DNA of 64,000 nucleotides from Bacillus pumilus (GCA_001938995.1 MKZN01000001.1:310001-374000), one strand, 5' to 3'. Shown: positions 54,167 to 63,732, counted from the stretch's first letter. Notes: generated by a model not told the origin, from the sequence alone. Numbers and translations are program-made.

Positions 54167-55681
54167 TCAAATACTCTTTGAATACGCCACAAGGCGCTGA
54201 GACATATGATTGACTTCATCGACTGAAGCATTCACTTGCTCTGTTAAAGCAGCCTGTGTTTGAGTCAATGCTGTCATATTTGAGATGTTTTCAAGAATTT
54301 GATCAATTTGGGTTTTCATTTCGGTTAAACTAGATTCAATGTTTTCAGTTGCATTGGCACTATGAAGCGCCAGCTTACGCACTTCATCAGCTACTACTGA
54401 GAATCCGCGTCCTTGCTCGCCAGCTCTAGCTGCTTCAATCGCAGCATTCAGACCAAGCAAGTTTGTCTGGTTGGCTACTTCTTTGATTAAATCTGAAATA
54501 TTTTTCGTTTCATCTGCACTGCTTTTTGCTAGATTCGCAGCAGATGTCGATTGCTCTTGAGCGACTGCAAGTTCTTGTGCCTGGTTTGTTACAGAGCTGA
54601 TGCCAGATACCATCTCACTAATGGAGTTTGAAAGTTGTTCCACTTGTGAGGCCATGTCATTGGCTGTTTTCTCTTTATTTTTTTCTAAGGTGATGTCTTG
54701 GATCGTTCCCGCCACACGGAGAGGTATCCCCTTTTCATCTCGGAGCGTTTCTCCGCCTGCATGATACCAGCGGTACTCGCCGTTCTTTCGCTGCAATCTA
54801 TAATCAGTGTCAAATGGTGTACGCCCTGAGTGATCATTCAAATGCTTGGCAAAAGCTTGTAAAGCCAATTCTTTATCATCAGGATGCAACCGATCGCTCC
54901 AGCTACTCAAGACGTTAGGGAAGTCTTTTTCATCTGTGAAACCAAGGGTTTTTCTGAATTGTGGTGACCACCAGAACTCATTGTTTGGATTGATTGGATC
55001 ACCAGCTTCCACTACCATGTCCCAAGGAGCCTCTACAAGCGCACGATTGATCAAGTCATACCTTGTCACAAATGCTTGGAGCTCTTCTTCTTTTAATTTC
55101 TGATCATGAATATCAAAAAGGGCACCCGCCACACGAAGAGGTACACCACTCTGGTCACGAATGGTCGTCCCAGTAGCCTTGAACCAACGATAATCCCCAT
55201 TTTTCAACATGAGACGATATTCAATATCAAATGGCGTGCGACCAGAATGATCCAAGAGATGCGTAGAGAACGCATTTAGACTGTATTCTTGCTCCTCTGG
55301 ATGGATACGAGATGCCCAGCTGTCTAAGACGTTAGGGAAATCGTGCTCATTTTGAAAGCCAAGCATGTGGCGGAACTCGTCGGTCCATATGAATTCATTT
55401 TTTGGATTCACAGGATCTCCCGCCACAACTGTCATATCCCATAATCCAACTTTAATCGCTTTCGTCACTAGATTCATACGCATTTGGAGATGTTCGTGCG
55501 CCTCCTGCATCTTTTGCAAAGCCTCATTTATTTGGGCTACTGCTTCTATTGTTTGACCGGACGAGAACGAAGCAGTATCAAGTCTCGCTGATAAATCCCC
55601 CTTCTCGATACGTTCAATTAATTGACTACTTTCATCTAGAAGGATACTGGTTGATACATCACTTGCTTTTCTCATAAACAT
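54167..55681 (-). CDS. cytoplasmic PAS-PAS methyl-accepting chemotaxis protein
   Basis: The 504-residue soluble chemoreceptor has two similar PAS domains with PAC motifs. The first (about 75-200) contains '[23 protein letters not shown]'; the second (about 205-330) contains '[23 protein letters not shown]'. A short signalling domain follows with the tip '[34 protein letters not shown]'. The two PAS units look like an internal duplication. There is no membrane segment. The likely role is internal sensing (redox, heme or flavin). A consensus SigD promoter lies upstream. The start is ATG 55681 with AAAGGAG upstream. Confidence 0.9.
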   Translation of the reverse strand: MFMRKASDVSTSILLDESSQLIERIEKGDLSARLDTASFSSGQTIEAVAQINEALQKMQEAHEHLQMRMNLVTKAIKVGLWDMTVVAGDPVNPKNEFIWTDEFRHMLGFQNEHDFPNVLDSWASRIHPEEQEYSLNAFSTHLLDHSGRTPFDIEYRLMLKNGDYRWFKATGTTIRDQSGVPLRVAGALFDIHDQKLKEEELQAFVTRYDLINRALVEAPWDMVVEAGDPINPNNEFWWSPQFRKTLGFTDEKDFPNVLSSWSDRLHPDDKELALQAFAKHLNDHSGRTPFDTDYRLQRKNGEYRWYHAGGETLRDEKGIPLRVAGTIQDITLEKNKEKTANDMASQVEQLSNSISEMVSGISSVTNQAQELAVAQEQSTSAANLAKSSADETKNISDLIKEVANQTNLLGLNAAIEAARAGEQGRGFSVVADEVRKLALHSANATENIESSLTEMKTQIDQILENISNMTALTQTQAALTEQVNASVDEVNHMSQRLVAYSKSI

Positions 55682-55771
55682 TTTCAAAAACTCCTTTCTA
55701 TTCCTTTTATTTAATTTCATATGATTTCACAGTGATAAAGAATAATTATTAGGACTTTAGTAACAAATGAT

Positions 55772-55798
55772 ATATCGGCAAAAAAAGACAATTGTTTA
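55772..55798 (-). promoter_or_regulatory. SigD (flagellar sigma) promoter of the PAS-PAS chemoreceptor
   Basis: On the minus strand TAAA (55798-55795), exactly 15 bases, then GCCGATAT (55779-55772). This fits the SigD consensus TAAA-N15-GCCGATAT and lies about 90 bases before the start codon. Confidence 0.9.
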
Positions 55799-55998
55799 TG
55801 TCGCAAGTGAAATGAATACCTTTTTTCTCATAAGGAGGAAAAAAGTATTTTATTATAAGATGAAAGAATATCAAGAGAAAATAGAGCCTTAATAGAGTGA
55901 ACCATCTTTTTGTCTGAAAAATCTCTATTTTTATGTTGACACTTCCGTCATGAAAAAAGAAAATGGAACTTAAGCATTTTTAAAAAAAGGAGAACGTC

Positions 55999-57336
55999 AT
56001 GAGCGCGAATCAAGAACAACATGAATTAAAAAAGCTTTTATCACCGCGTCACATTCGTATGATTGCGATGGGCGGGGTCATTGGTACAGGAATCTTTAAA
56101 GGAAGTGCCGATACAATCGGTTTGGCGGGTCCTGGGGTAATCTTCTCCTATGTATTTGCGGGACTATTACTTCTCATTGTCATGGCAGCATTAGCTGAAA
56201 TGGCCATTGTTTATCCGGGGAACAACCTCCGTGACTTGATACAGATTGCGCTTGGTCAACGTTTTTCATTTGTCGTCGGTTGGGTCTATTGTTTTATGTG
56301 GCTCACTGTTTGTGTCATTGAGATCATTGCAGCAGGTAGTTTACTACAATATTGGATGCCGCATGTGCCGCTATGGTCCTTATGTTTACTCTGCTCGCTT
56401 TTGGTCATCGGAATTAATTTAAATAATGTAAAGTATTTCGGGGAAATTGAATTTTGGTTTGCTGGATTAAAGATTTTTGTCATTATTGTCTTTATTATTC
56501 TCGGTGCAGCATTATTATTTGGGATCATTCCAAGCGAACAAAGTGCGCCAGTCCTCACCAACTATCAAAACTTCATTCCGAACGGATGGGGGGCTATTTT
56601 TGCCTCATTACTCGTCGTTATTTTCTCTTATGGGGGCTCTGAACTAATTGGGCTGACCATTACAGAGACAAAGGATGCCGAGAAGGTGTTACCTGGTGTT
56701 GTAAAAAGTATGATGTGGCGGATTATCCTATTTTACACATTGCCGATTTTGATTATATGTGGACTCATTCCTTGGAATCAAATTGACCCAAATAACAGTC
56801 CTTTTGTCCAAGTCTTTTCAGCCGCTGGGATGCAAGGTGCATCTCACTTCATTAATTTCGTGTTAATTACTGCTGTGCTTTCTGCGGCCAATTCAGGAAT
56901 TTACGGAACGACGAGAATGATTCATTCATTATCAAAATCAGACGGCGGTCCGAAAAAGCTAGCACAGGTCAATAAAAGAGGCGTGCCCATTTTGAGTTTA
57001 TGGGTAACGGTTATATTCCTTTTAATTGGCACATTCTTTGCTTATTTATACCCTGAGCAGATTTTCAGTTATATGCTCGCCATTCCTGGTTTTGCCGTGT
57101 CTCTTATTTGGATCAGCATTTGCGTCGCACATTTAAAACTGCGTCCAAGGTATCCACAAGAGCCGTACTTTAAGGTGTGGTTGTTCCCTTATTTGACATT
57201 ATTTGCAGCCCTTGTACTCAGTGTGAGTTTTGCTATGTTCCTATTCAGACAGGAAAATCTACCAAGTTCGATCATCAGTATCGGTTTCTTAGTAGCTGCA
57301 ATTATTGCCTCATTCTTAATGAAAAAGAAAGCCTAA
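55999..57336 (+). CDS. APC-family amino acid permease
   Basis: The 445-residue protein has about 12 membrane segments. The N-terminal 'HIRMIAMGGVIGTGIFKGSADTIGLAGPG' and 'SYGGSELIGLTITETKDAEKVLP' are characteristic of the amino acid transporter (AAT) subfamily. It probably imports an amino acid with H+; B. subtilis relatives include YbxG- and YtnA-type permeases, and the substrate is uncertain. The start is ATG 55999 with AAGGAGA upstream. TTGACA at 55936 may be its -35. An A-rich inverted repeat near 55812-55851 lies further upstream. A terminator follows. Confidence 0.9.
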   Translation: MSANQEQHELKKLLSPRHIRMIAMGGVIGTGIFKGSADTIGLAGPGVIFSYVFAGLLLLIVMAALAEMAIVYPGNNLRDLIQIALGQRFSFVVGWVYCFMWLTVCVIEIIAAGSLLQYWMPHVPLWSLCLLCSLLVIGINLNNVKYFGEIEFWFAGLKIFVIIVFIILGAALLFGIIPSEQSAPVLTNYQNFIPNGWGAIFASLLVVIFSYGGSELIGLTITETKDAEKVLPGVVKSMMWRIILFYTLPILIICGLIPWNQIDPNNSPFVQVFSAAGMQGASHFINFVLITAVLSAANSGIYGTTRMIHSLSKSDGGPKKLAQVNKRGVPILSLWVTVIFLLIGTFFAYLYPEQIFSYMLAIPGFAVSLIWISICVAHLKLRPRYPQEPYFKVWLFPYLTLFAALVLSVSFAMFLFRQENLPSSIISIGFLVAAIIASFLMKKKA

Positions 57337-57339
57337 ACA

Positions 57340-57368
57340 TGAAAACCCGCCTGATTGGCGGGTTTTTA
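57340..57368. terminator. terminator between the permease and AlkC-like genes
   Basis: AAAACCCGCC and GGCGGGTTTT form a perfect stem, and its end overlaps the stop region of the converging gene. Confidence 0.92.
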
Positions 57369-58463
57369 GTTTGTCATTACCTCAAAATCGACGGATGCTT
57401 TTGGAATACCATTGATGATGATGGTGAGCGTATGGATACCTTCATAATGCTTTCTTGTCGTCATATCCTGAAAGGACTGTGACCTGACAAATTCTCTGTG
57501 GAGAGCCGAGTCGGTTTCAAATTCGGTGATTTTAAACACCTTTTGATTCCGAGTGCCACGAGATTTGACGTAATCAATGGCATACTCCACACGCAGCTTG
57601 AGTGATGACTCAGCATGAAGAGTGAAATGAAAAGTCATGCTCTCTCCGATATGAATAGCATCTTGCACCAGCTTCAAATCTATCACTTGAATCGATGGGT
57701 CATCCCCATAGCCAAACAAATTCATGATTTCCGGATCTCCCTTTTTTAATAAAGTACGGGATGCATGTTTGACAATCCAATTCGTCTGTTGGCTGGTTCC
57801 ATACCATCTTTTGACCGTTTTTTTCATGAAATCAGGCTGTATCGCAGATATGTCATTTAAGTGATTGGCTACACTTTTTTGCACATATCGGGACGGATCT
57901 GACTTCAAGTTTTCCAAAATAGGAAGCGTCACCGTAGGGTCCTTTTTCAGCGCCGGAACAGACATGCCCCAAGGTAAACGCGGACGACATCCTTCACTGG
58001 CTAGCCTACGAATATGTTCATTTTGATTTTGTGACCAAACAAGCATTTGCACCAGCATCTTCTCTTGATGTCCAATGAGAAAAGGCCGAACCGCAAATTC
58101 AGAAGTGGATAGGGACGTAAAGAATTCTATTGCCTGGATAGAGACGTCCCAATGTCCAAGACCATACACCTCAACATAGTCTGGAAACACGAGTGCACTA
58201 AGTCCTGTAAAATGAGGTGCAACCTTTTGCAACACATCAATGGCATGCTCGTAATCCTCTGGCAAACAGGCATGCATCGATTCAGTGACTCTTCTCATCC
58301 GTCCTTTTAACTCAAGCTGTGACCAATCCTCTTGGAAAACTAGTTGTTGAAATTGATTCGTATCAAATCCAGTTGATTCTTTCTCCAGTTCATTACCTAA
58401 CTCTTGAATAAATGATGCATGATAGACATTTTTTAATGGTTCGATTGTATCCGCCTCCCACAT
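57366..58463 (-). CDS. AlkC-like DNA alkylation-repair glycosylase (HEAT-repeat plus Ig-like domain)
   Basis: The 365-residue protein resembles B. cereus AlkC. A helical HEAT-repeat domain (about 1-255) carries 'RRLASEGCRPRLPWG' (152-166) and 'NWIVKHASRTLLKKG', AlkC/AlkD-family motifs lining the DNA-binding face. A C-terminal beta-rich segment (about 262-365) corresponds to the Ig-like domain specific to AlkC. AlkC removes 3-methyladenine and 3-methylcytosine. The start is ATG 58463 with GAGGT upstream. No other repair gene is nearby. Confidence 0.88.
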   Translation of the reverse strand: MWEADTIEPLKNVYHASFIQELGNELEKESTGFDTNQFQQLVFQEDWSQLELKGRMRRVTESMHACLPEDYEHAIDVLQKVAPHFTGLSALVFPDYVEVYGLGHWDVSIQAIEFFTSLSTSEFAVRPFLIGHQEKMLVQMLVWSQNQNEHIRRLASEGCRPRLPWGMSVPALKKDPTVTLPILENLKSDPSRYVQKSVANHLNDISAIQPDFMKKTVKRWYGTSQQTNWIVKHASRTLLKKGDPEIMNLFGYGDDPSIQVIDLKLVQDAIHIGESMTFHFTLHAESSLKLRVEYAIDYVKSRGTRNQKVFKITEFETDSALHREFVRSQSFQDMTTRKHYEGIHTLTIIINGIPKASVDFEVMTN

Positions 58464-58509
58464 ATCAATAGTTTACCTCAATGGTTGAAAAGTAGTATCG
58501 TGACAGGAT

Positions 58510-58543
58510 GGAAAAAGCCCAATTCCGTAGAACTGAGCTGCTA
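58510..58543 (-). terminator. terminator of the gluconate-type operon
   Basis: On the minus strand an AGCTCAGTTC/GAATTGGGCT stem with a TACG loop is followed by TTTTTCC. Confidence 0.75.
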
Positions 58544-58546
58544 ACA

Positions 58547-59875
58547 CTATAAAAACATATTGATGATCATAATAAATGCGATGGAACTAACTGATATTAT
58601 CGTTTCCATGGCTGTCCATGTCAGGAATGTCTCCTTCATGGTCATACCAAAATACTCCTTAATCAACCAAAAACCTGAATCATTCACATGAGATAAAATC
58701 AAAGAACCCGCTCCTGTTGCTAAAACAAGAAGTTCTCGGCTCACATCCGGCATCGATGCAGCAATTGGCGCCACAATTCCAGCCGCCGTCATCATCGATA
58801 CCGTGGCAGATCCTGTTGCGACACGAATGACCGCCGCAATCAGCCAACTCAGCAAAATCGGTGAAATCGGCGAGTGTTTGGCTAAATCCGCAATATACTC
58901 ACCAACACCTGAATCAATAAGCACATTATTGAATGCCCCGCCAGCTCCAATGACCAGAAGAATGGATGCGATCGGTCCTAAGCACTCATTACTAAATGAA
59001 AGCACACGGTCACGGCTCATGCCTTGCATAAAGCCAAGACTAAAGAAAGAATACACCGTTGCAATCAGCAAAGCTGTAATAGGATCACCAATATACTTAA
59101 ATATTTGAAACCACATACTCTCCTCAGGTAACATGACATCTGCTAGTGTGGCAAGCAGCATGAAAATAACCGGAAGCAAAATCGTAAACATTGTATTCAC
59201 AAAGCCTGGCAGCTGTCGATCTTCATTTCGTTCAGTGAATTGTTTTTTTAACAACGCTGGAACTGGTTTATGTATTCGCTTGCCAATCCACTTCCCATAT
59301 AGCGGTCCTGCAATAATAGCGGTTGGCAAACCGACAATGATTGAAAGGAAAATCGTTTTACCGACGTTTGCTTGATAGATGCCCACGGCTGCCATAGCAG
59401 CTGGATGCGGCGGCACAAGGCCATGCACAACAGACAATCCGGCGATGAGTGATATCCCAATTGTGACGAGTGATATGCCTGTTTCAATCGCAATGGTAAA
59501 AAGTAAAGGTATGAGAAGAACGAAGCCTACCTGGAAAAAGACAGGTATCCCCACGATAAAGGCAACGAACATCATCGCCCAATGAACATTTTTCGTCCCA
59601 AATCGGCTGATTAATGTTTGAGCAATTCGCTCAGCCCCCCCTGATTCAGCCATCATTTTCCCGAGCATGGTGCCAAGTGCAAGAACAATGGCTAGCAACG
59701 ATAAGGTATTCCCAAGTCCTGTTTTGATCGATTGAATGATCTCCTGAAAATCCATTCCCGTAGCAAAGCCGACTAACATAGAAGTAATCATTAAACTGAC
59801 AAACGGATTCAACTTAGCGACTGTAATGAGAATGAGTAAAAGGACAATCGCTGCGATCACGATGAATAAAAGCAT
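58547..59875 (-). CDS. gntP: GntP-family gluconate permease
   Basis: The 442-residue GntP-type H+ symporter has 'ALGTMLGKMMAESGGAERIAQTLI', 'HGLVPPHPAAMAAVGIY', 'ATGSATVSMMTAAGIVAP' and 'GAGSLILSHVNDSGFWLIKE'. It is close in plan to the sugar-acid permease at 20615 but clearly diverged. It follows the kinase gene by 24 bases, so the pair should import and phosphorylate gluconate or a similar aldonate. The start is ATG 59875 with GGTGGGAG upstream. Confidence 0.92.
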   Translation of the reverse strand: MLLFIVIAAIVLLLILITVAKLNPFVSLMITSMLVGFATGMDFQEIIQSIKTGLGNTLSLLAIVLALGTMLGKMMAESGGAERIAQTLISRFGTKNVHWAMMFVAFIVGIPVFFQVGFVLLIPLLFTIAIETGISLVTIGISLIAGLSVVHGLVPPHPAAMAAVGIYQANVGKTIFLSIIVGLPTAIIAGPLYGKWIGKRIHKPVPALLKKQFTERNEDRQLPGFVNTMFTILLPVIFMLLATLADVMLPEESMWFQIFKYIGDPITALLIATVYSFFSLGFMQGMSRDRVLSFSNECLGPIASILLVIGAGGAFNNVLIDSGVGEYIADLAKHSPISPILLSWLIAAVIRVATGSATVSMMTAAGIVAPIAASMPDVSRELLVLATGAGSLILSHVNDSGFWLIKEYFGMTMKETFLTWTAMETIISVSSIAFIMIINMFL

Positions 59876-59899
59876 GCTCTCCCACCTTCTCCCCGATGT

Positions 59900-61444
59900 T
59901 TAACGGTTTTGTTTTAACTGAAACGCACTAATGACATCAAATTCATCTTTCAGTTTGTCATAGAGACGTTCGTACAAATAAAATAGCTCTATGTATGTCT
60001 CATTGTTCTTCATATTAGGTTCATGACGGGCAGAGATCCGGATCCATTCTTGTACTTCTTCCATCTCTTCCATAAAGCCTAAACTATGAAGTGCTAAAAC
60101 AGCCGCTCCAAGTGCCGATGCCTCGTAGCTTTCTGGGACAAGCACTTCCCTTCCCATCGTATCCGCCAAAATTTGCCGCCACAGTGGTGATTTTGCAAAG
60201 CCACCTGAAGCCCGGACATCCTTTGCTGATCCCGTCAAATCTCTTAGCGCAACACCAATTGAGAAGACACTCATCATGACGCCTTCTAACACGGCTCGAA
60301 TAAAATGCTCCCGCTTATGCTGAAGACCGATCCCAAAAAAGGTACCTCTCGCATTTGGATTCCAATAAGGTGCTCGCTCTCCAGTTAAAAATGGCAGAAA
60401 CAACAACCCCTCTGAACCAGCTGGAACCTTCCCCGCAATTTCAATCATCAAATCATAAGGGTCCACACCAAGACGTTTGGCAACCTCTACCTCCGAAGAA
60501 GCAAATTCGTCTTTCAGCCATCTCAGCATGATTCCCCCGTTGTTAGTTGGTCCTCCCACCACCCAATGCTTGTCTGTCAGCGCATAGCAAAACGTTCTTG
60601 ATTGTTCATCTGTGATGGGCTTGTCCACGACCGTACGGACAGCACCGCTTGTCCCAATCGTGACAGCAACCTCTCCTTTGCCGATGGCGCCAACGCCAAG
60701 ATTCGCTAAAACACCATCATTCGCACCTACGACAAATGGCGTATCTTCTGCAATTCCCATCCGGAGTGCGATCTCAGGCTGAAGTCCCCTTAGCTGGTGA
60801 GTGGTTGGAACAAGTTCAGAAAGCTGGCTCGCATCAATTCCTGCAATACGAAGCGCCTCCTCATCCCATTGAAGCGCTTCCAAATGGAACAATCCTGTCG
60901 CCGAAGCGATTGAATAATCGACCACATACTGACCAAAGAAATGATAAAGAATGTATTCCTTTATTGAAATAAACTTTGCTGCCTGTTTGAAGATTTCAGG
61001 TGTCATTTCTTTCATCCAACGTATTTTTGAAAGCGGTGACATTGGATGGATCGGCGTACCTGTTTTTTTATAAATATGAAAGCCATCCAAATCCGTGATA
61101 ATGTGCTTCGCTTGTTCTGCACTTCTGTTATCCGCCCAAATAATACTGTTCGTTAATGCCTTGCCTTCCCCATCCATCACAATTAAAGAATGCATCGCCG
61201 TACTGATTCCCACACCTACAAGGTGCTTTACGTCAAAACCTACTTTCGAGACTGCGCCTCTGACACTGGCAATGACCGCCTCCAAAATATGTTCAGGGTC
61301 CTGCTCCACCCATGCCGGTTTCGGCTGAATGAGATCATAATGAACAGAATGCTTTGATATTACTTTCCCCTTCGGTCCAAAAAGAACTGCTTTTGTACTG
61401 GTTGTTCCAATATCCAAACCAATTATCGCCTGGTTCTCCTTCAT
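59900..61444 (-). CDS. gntK: gluconokinase (FGGY family)
   Basis: The 514-residue FGGY carbohydrate kinase is of the GntK type. The N-terminal ATP-site motif is 'IGLDIGTTSTKAVLFGPKG'; 'AMHSLIVMDGEGKAL', 'ITWADNRS'-like 'IIWADNRSAEQAK', 'TGTPIHPMSPLSKIRW' and 'VTIGTSGAVRTV' follow. Length and sequence resemble B. subtilis GntK. It makes 6-phosphogluconate for the pentose phosphate pathway; gntZ (dehydrogenase) is not adjacent. The start ATG 61444 is preferred over TTG/GTG codons just upstream. A promoter and an RpiR-type operator lie upstream. Confidence 0.9.
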   Translation of the reverse strand: MKENQAIIGLDIGTTSTKAVLFGPKGKVISKHSVHYDLIQPKPAWVEQDPEHILEAVIASVRGAVSKVGFDVKHLVGVGISTAMHSLIVMDGEGKALTNSIIWADNRSAEQAKHIITDLDGFHIYKKTGTPIHPMSPLSKIRWMKEMTPEIFKQAAKFISIKEYILYHFFGQYVVDYSIASATGLFHLEALQWDEEALRIAGIDASQLSELVPTTHQLRGLQPEIALRMGIAEDTPFVVGANDGVLANLGVGAIGKGEVAVTIGTSGAVRTVVDKPITDEQSRTFCYALTDKHWVVGGPTNNGGIMLRWLKDEFASSEVEVAKRLGVDPYDLMIEIAGKVPAGSEGLLFLPFLTGERAPYWNPNARGTFFGIGLQHKREHFIRAVLEGVMMSVFSIGVALRDLTGSAKDVRASGGFAKSPLWRQILADTMGREVLVPESYEASALGAAVLALHSLGFMEEMEEVQEWIRISARHEPNMKNNETYIELFYLYERLYDKLKDEFDVISAFQLKQNR

Positions 61445-61507
61445 CTGTATCACACCCAATCATTGATTTGAACTAGATTACTAGTTTTGCCACCCCCGTT
61501 AAATCCC

Positions 61508-61559
61508 ATTATAGGAATATTTTTTTCGATATTCAACGACCAAAAAGAAAATTATTTTC
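61508..61559 (-). promoter_or_regulatory. gntK promoter with adjoining palindromic operator
   Basis: On the minus strand TTGAAT (61536-61531), a 17-base spacer and TATAAT (61513-61508). Directly upstream GAAAATAATTTTC (61559-61547) is a perfect 13-base palindrome, the A/T-rich form bound by RpiR-type regulators. A second partial copy (GAAAAATTTATTTTT type) lies near 61605-61620. Confidence 0.75.
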
Positions 61560-61627
61560 ATTCAAAGACGCAAAACCGCTACCACTATTGCATTTTTCAC
61601 TATTAGAAAAATTTATTTTTAGAACCA

Positions 61628-62485
61628 TTACACCCTTTTTTGAGAAATCGTTTCTCTCATCTTTTTTAAGTTTGTTAGAGTTTCTTGCTGTCTTAAATGT
61701 GCAAGTGAAAAATACAGCACGTCAATGACAGTGAGCTGAGCAAGCCTTGCAGACATCGCTTCTGTTCGAAAAGCTGTTTCTTGTGTTGATGTGTACAGGG
61801 TGACATCTGCAAGCTGACTCAATGGTGAGCGTTGATAACTTGTAATGCCGATCGTCGTCGCTCCCTTTTCTTTTGCTGTTTTCATCGCATCGAGTAAATC
61901 CTTGTTTCGACCAGAATGTGAAATACCGATGACTGTACTTTTTTGATTCAGTAAGCCTGCAGACATCGCTTGAAAGTGAGAATCTGTATGGACAATACAA
62001 TTGATGCCCGTTCTCATAAACTTATGAAAAGCATCTGTTGCAATGAGACCAGACCCACCACTTCCATAGAATTCTACACGTTCTGCTTGATGAATGAATT
62101 GGACGGCTCTCTCTACATCCGTAGGATTCAGTAATTGAAAACTATCCTTTAAAGCAGAGATATTCGCCTGAAACACCTTTTGCATAAAAACAGCGGTATC
62201 ATCATCCATACTCATTTCTTCATCTACGTAATTAGGTTTTGTTTGATCTATTTCCTGGGCAATAGCGATCTTCAAATCTTGATAGCCCTCAAATCCGAGT
62301 CTTTTACAAAGACGAAAAATCGTTGCCTCTGAGCTTCCCGTCTTTTTGGCAAGCTCTACAATAGACAAATGAATGATGCCTTGGGGCTCACTTGTAATAT
62401 GTTCAGCAATGACTTTCAACTTAGGCGGCAATCCCCTGCTGGCTGCCCGTATCTTTTCGATACTACTTAAACTGATAGAAGACAC
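61628..62485 (-). CDS. RpiR-family regulator of the gluconate-type operon
   Basis: The 285-residue protein has an N-terminal RpiR HTH ('ELAKKTGSSEATIFRLCKRLGFEGYQDLK') and a C-terminal SIS domain (about 125-260, 'FYGSGGSGLIATDAFHKFMR', 'GISHSGRNKDLLDA'). It is a clear paralogue of the regulator at 17191 and is encoded just upstream of gntK-gntP in the same direction. This replaces the GntR-type repressor of the B. subtilis gnt operon. The start is GTG 62485 with AAGGAGTG upstream. The effector is probably a sugar-acid phosphate. Confidence 0.9.
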   Translation of the reverse strand: MSSISLSSIEKIRAASRGLPPKLKVIAEHITSEPQGIIHLSIVELAKKTGSSEATIFRLCKRLGFEGYQDLKIAIAQEIDQTKPNYVDEEMSMDDDTAVFMQKVFQANISALKDSFQLLNPTDVERAVQFIHQAERVEFYGSGGSGLIATDAFHKFMRTGINCIVHTDSHFQAMSAGLLNQKSTVIGISHSGRNKDLLDAMKTAKEKGATTIGITSYQRSPLSQLADVTLYTSTQETAFRTEAMSARLAQLTVIDVLYFSLAHLRQQETLTNLKKMRETISQKRV

Positions 62486-62668
62486 TTAACTTCACTCCTT
62501 CCTGATTTTTGTTAACGCCTCCATTTCTCCACATTCCCATTTTATAGAAAAGAAGCCTATTTGCACAGACTTCTTTCTATTGATCTCTCCATTATTGAAA
62601 GTGTCGTCAGATGAGTCATAGCATAGGGATTGTTATTTTGACGGTTTAAAAGGATGCTTTTCACAAAA

Positions 62669-62700
62669 ATAAAAACAGGTAGGTGAGTACCTGTTTTATT
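62669..62700 (-). terminator. terminator of DUF1433 copy 1
   Basis: AAAACAGGTA and TACCTGTTTT pair around a 6-base loop, overlapping the stop codon. The same hairpin recurs after each copy of the array. The gap 62486-62668 is AT-rich with a weak AGAAG/CTTCT inverted repeat. Confidence 0.8.
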
Positions 62701-63175
62701 TTTCTCCAATATCTTTGAGATACTGTTCTTGTTCTTCCTTAGTGAAATTCCCAAGAAAATTTTCTTTAACTTCTGGCTCATCTTTATATTCATCCCAGTC
62801 TATAAAACGGTCTGCTAAATCAGCATCATAACTCATTGAACCTATTTTTTTTGATCTATATTGTAAAGAAGCTGAGAATCCATACTTCTCCTGTTCACCA
62901 TTTACATAGCCATCTATGTTAATATCCCCCATAGGATTTATGGTCACATCCTTTTCAAACGTTATGGTTTTAATAAAGTTATGGATGTCCATTTCATGTA
63001 AATCTTCTTCAATTTTTGGCTTCATCATCTCTGCAAACTCTTCTGCTTTTTCTTGATCGCTTTTCTTTTTCACCACATCATTTGAACTGTACCTATTATG
63101 GTGAACAACTAAAGCGGTCACTGAGATGAGGACGATCATTATTAAAACTGATACAAGTTTTATTGTGTTTTTCAT
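62696..63175 (-). CDS. DUF1433 membrane-anchored protein, copy 1
   Basis: The 159-residue protein has an N-terminal membrane anchor (about 3-24, 'TIKLVSVLIMIVLISVTALVV') without a lipobox cysteine, then a charged helical stalk and an extracellular DUF1433 domain ('TFEKDVTINPMGDINIDGYVNG', 'SMSYDADLADRFIDWDEY'). It is highly similar to the copy at 63250 and to the partial copy at the window end. Start codons at 63175, 63184 and 63187 are all in frame; 63175 best fits an anchor beginning 'MKNTIKL'. Function is unknown. Confidence 0.82.
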   Translation of the reverse strand: MKNTIKLVSVLIMIVLISVTALVVHHNRYSSNDVVKKKSDQEKAEEFAEMMKPKIEEDLHEMDIHNFIKTITFEKDVTINPMGDINIDGYVNGEQEKYGFSASLQYRSKKIGSMSYDADLADRFIDWDEYKDEPEVKENFLGNFTKEEQEQYLKDIGEK

Positions 63176-63217
63176 GTAGGGCATCACTCTTCCATTACTG
63201 TTAAAATGGACAAAGAT

Positions 63218-63250
63218 AAAACAGGTAGGTGTGTACCTGTTTTACTGTTT
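63218..63250 (-). terminator. terminator of DUF1433 copy 2
   Basis: AAACAGGTA and TACCTGTTT pair around a 6-base loop, followed on the minus strand by a T-rich tract. It is a repeat of the hairpin after copy 1. Confidence 0.75.
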
Positions 63251-63732
63251 TACTCTTTTTCTCCAATATCCTTGAGATACTGTTCACGCTCTGTTTCAGA
63301 GAGTCTTTTAAGATAGTTTTCTTTAATTTCAGGTTCATTTTTATACTTATCCCAGTCTTTAAAACGATTTGACAACTCAGGATCATAACTCGTTGAACCT
63401 ATTTTTCTAGCTCTATATTGTATAGAAGCTGAGAATCCGTACTTCTCTGATTCACCATTTACATAGCCATCTATGATAATATCCCCCATAGGATTGATGG
63501 TCACATCCTTTTCAAACGTTATACTTTTTATAAAATGGTGGATATCTCTTTTATGTAAATGTTCCTCAATTTTCGGCTTCATCTTTTCTGCAAGCTCTTC
63601 TGCCTTTTCTTGATCGCTTTTCTTTTTCATCACATAATTTGAGCTCACTCTATTATGGTGTACAACTATAGCAGTCACTGAGATGAGGACCATCACTATT
63701 AAAACTGATACAAGTTTTATTGTGTTTTTCAT
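63250..63732 (-). CDS. DUF1433 membrane-anchored protein, copy 2
   Basis: The 160-residue protein has the same anchor, stalk and DUF1433 domain as copy 1 ('TFEKDVTINPMGDIIIDGYVNG', 'STSYDPELSNRFKDWDKY'). Differences concentrate in the stalk and the C-terminal third, as expected for diversifying paralogues. The array spacing is about 553 bases. The start ATG 63732 is chosen by analogy with copy 1. Confidence 0.82.
   Translation of the reverse strand: MKNTIKLVSVLIVMVLISVTAIVVHHNRVSSNYVMKKKSDQEKAEELAEKMKPKIEEHLHKRDIHHFIKSITFEKDVTINPMGDIIIDGYVNGESEKYGFSASIQYRARKIGSTSYDPELSNRFKDWDKYKNEPEIKENYLKRLSETEREQYLKDIGEKE

Noticed and set aside
55812-55851. AATAC...GTATT inverted repeat upstream of the amino acid permease gene
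   Set aside because: The arms pair only with an offset and consist mainly of T and A runs, so it is not a convincing operator.
62557-62793. Minus-strand frame overlapping the end of DUF1433 copy 1
   Set aside because: It is the same DNA in another frame, across the terminator, with no ribosome site; the same kind of shadow occurs at 63201-63386.
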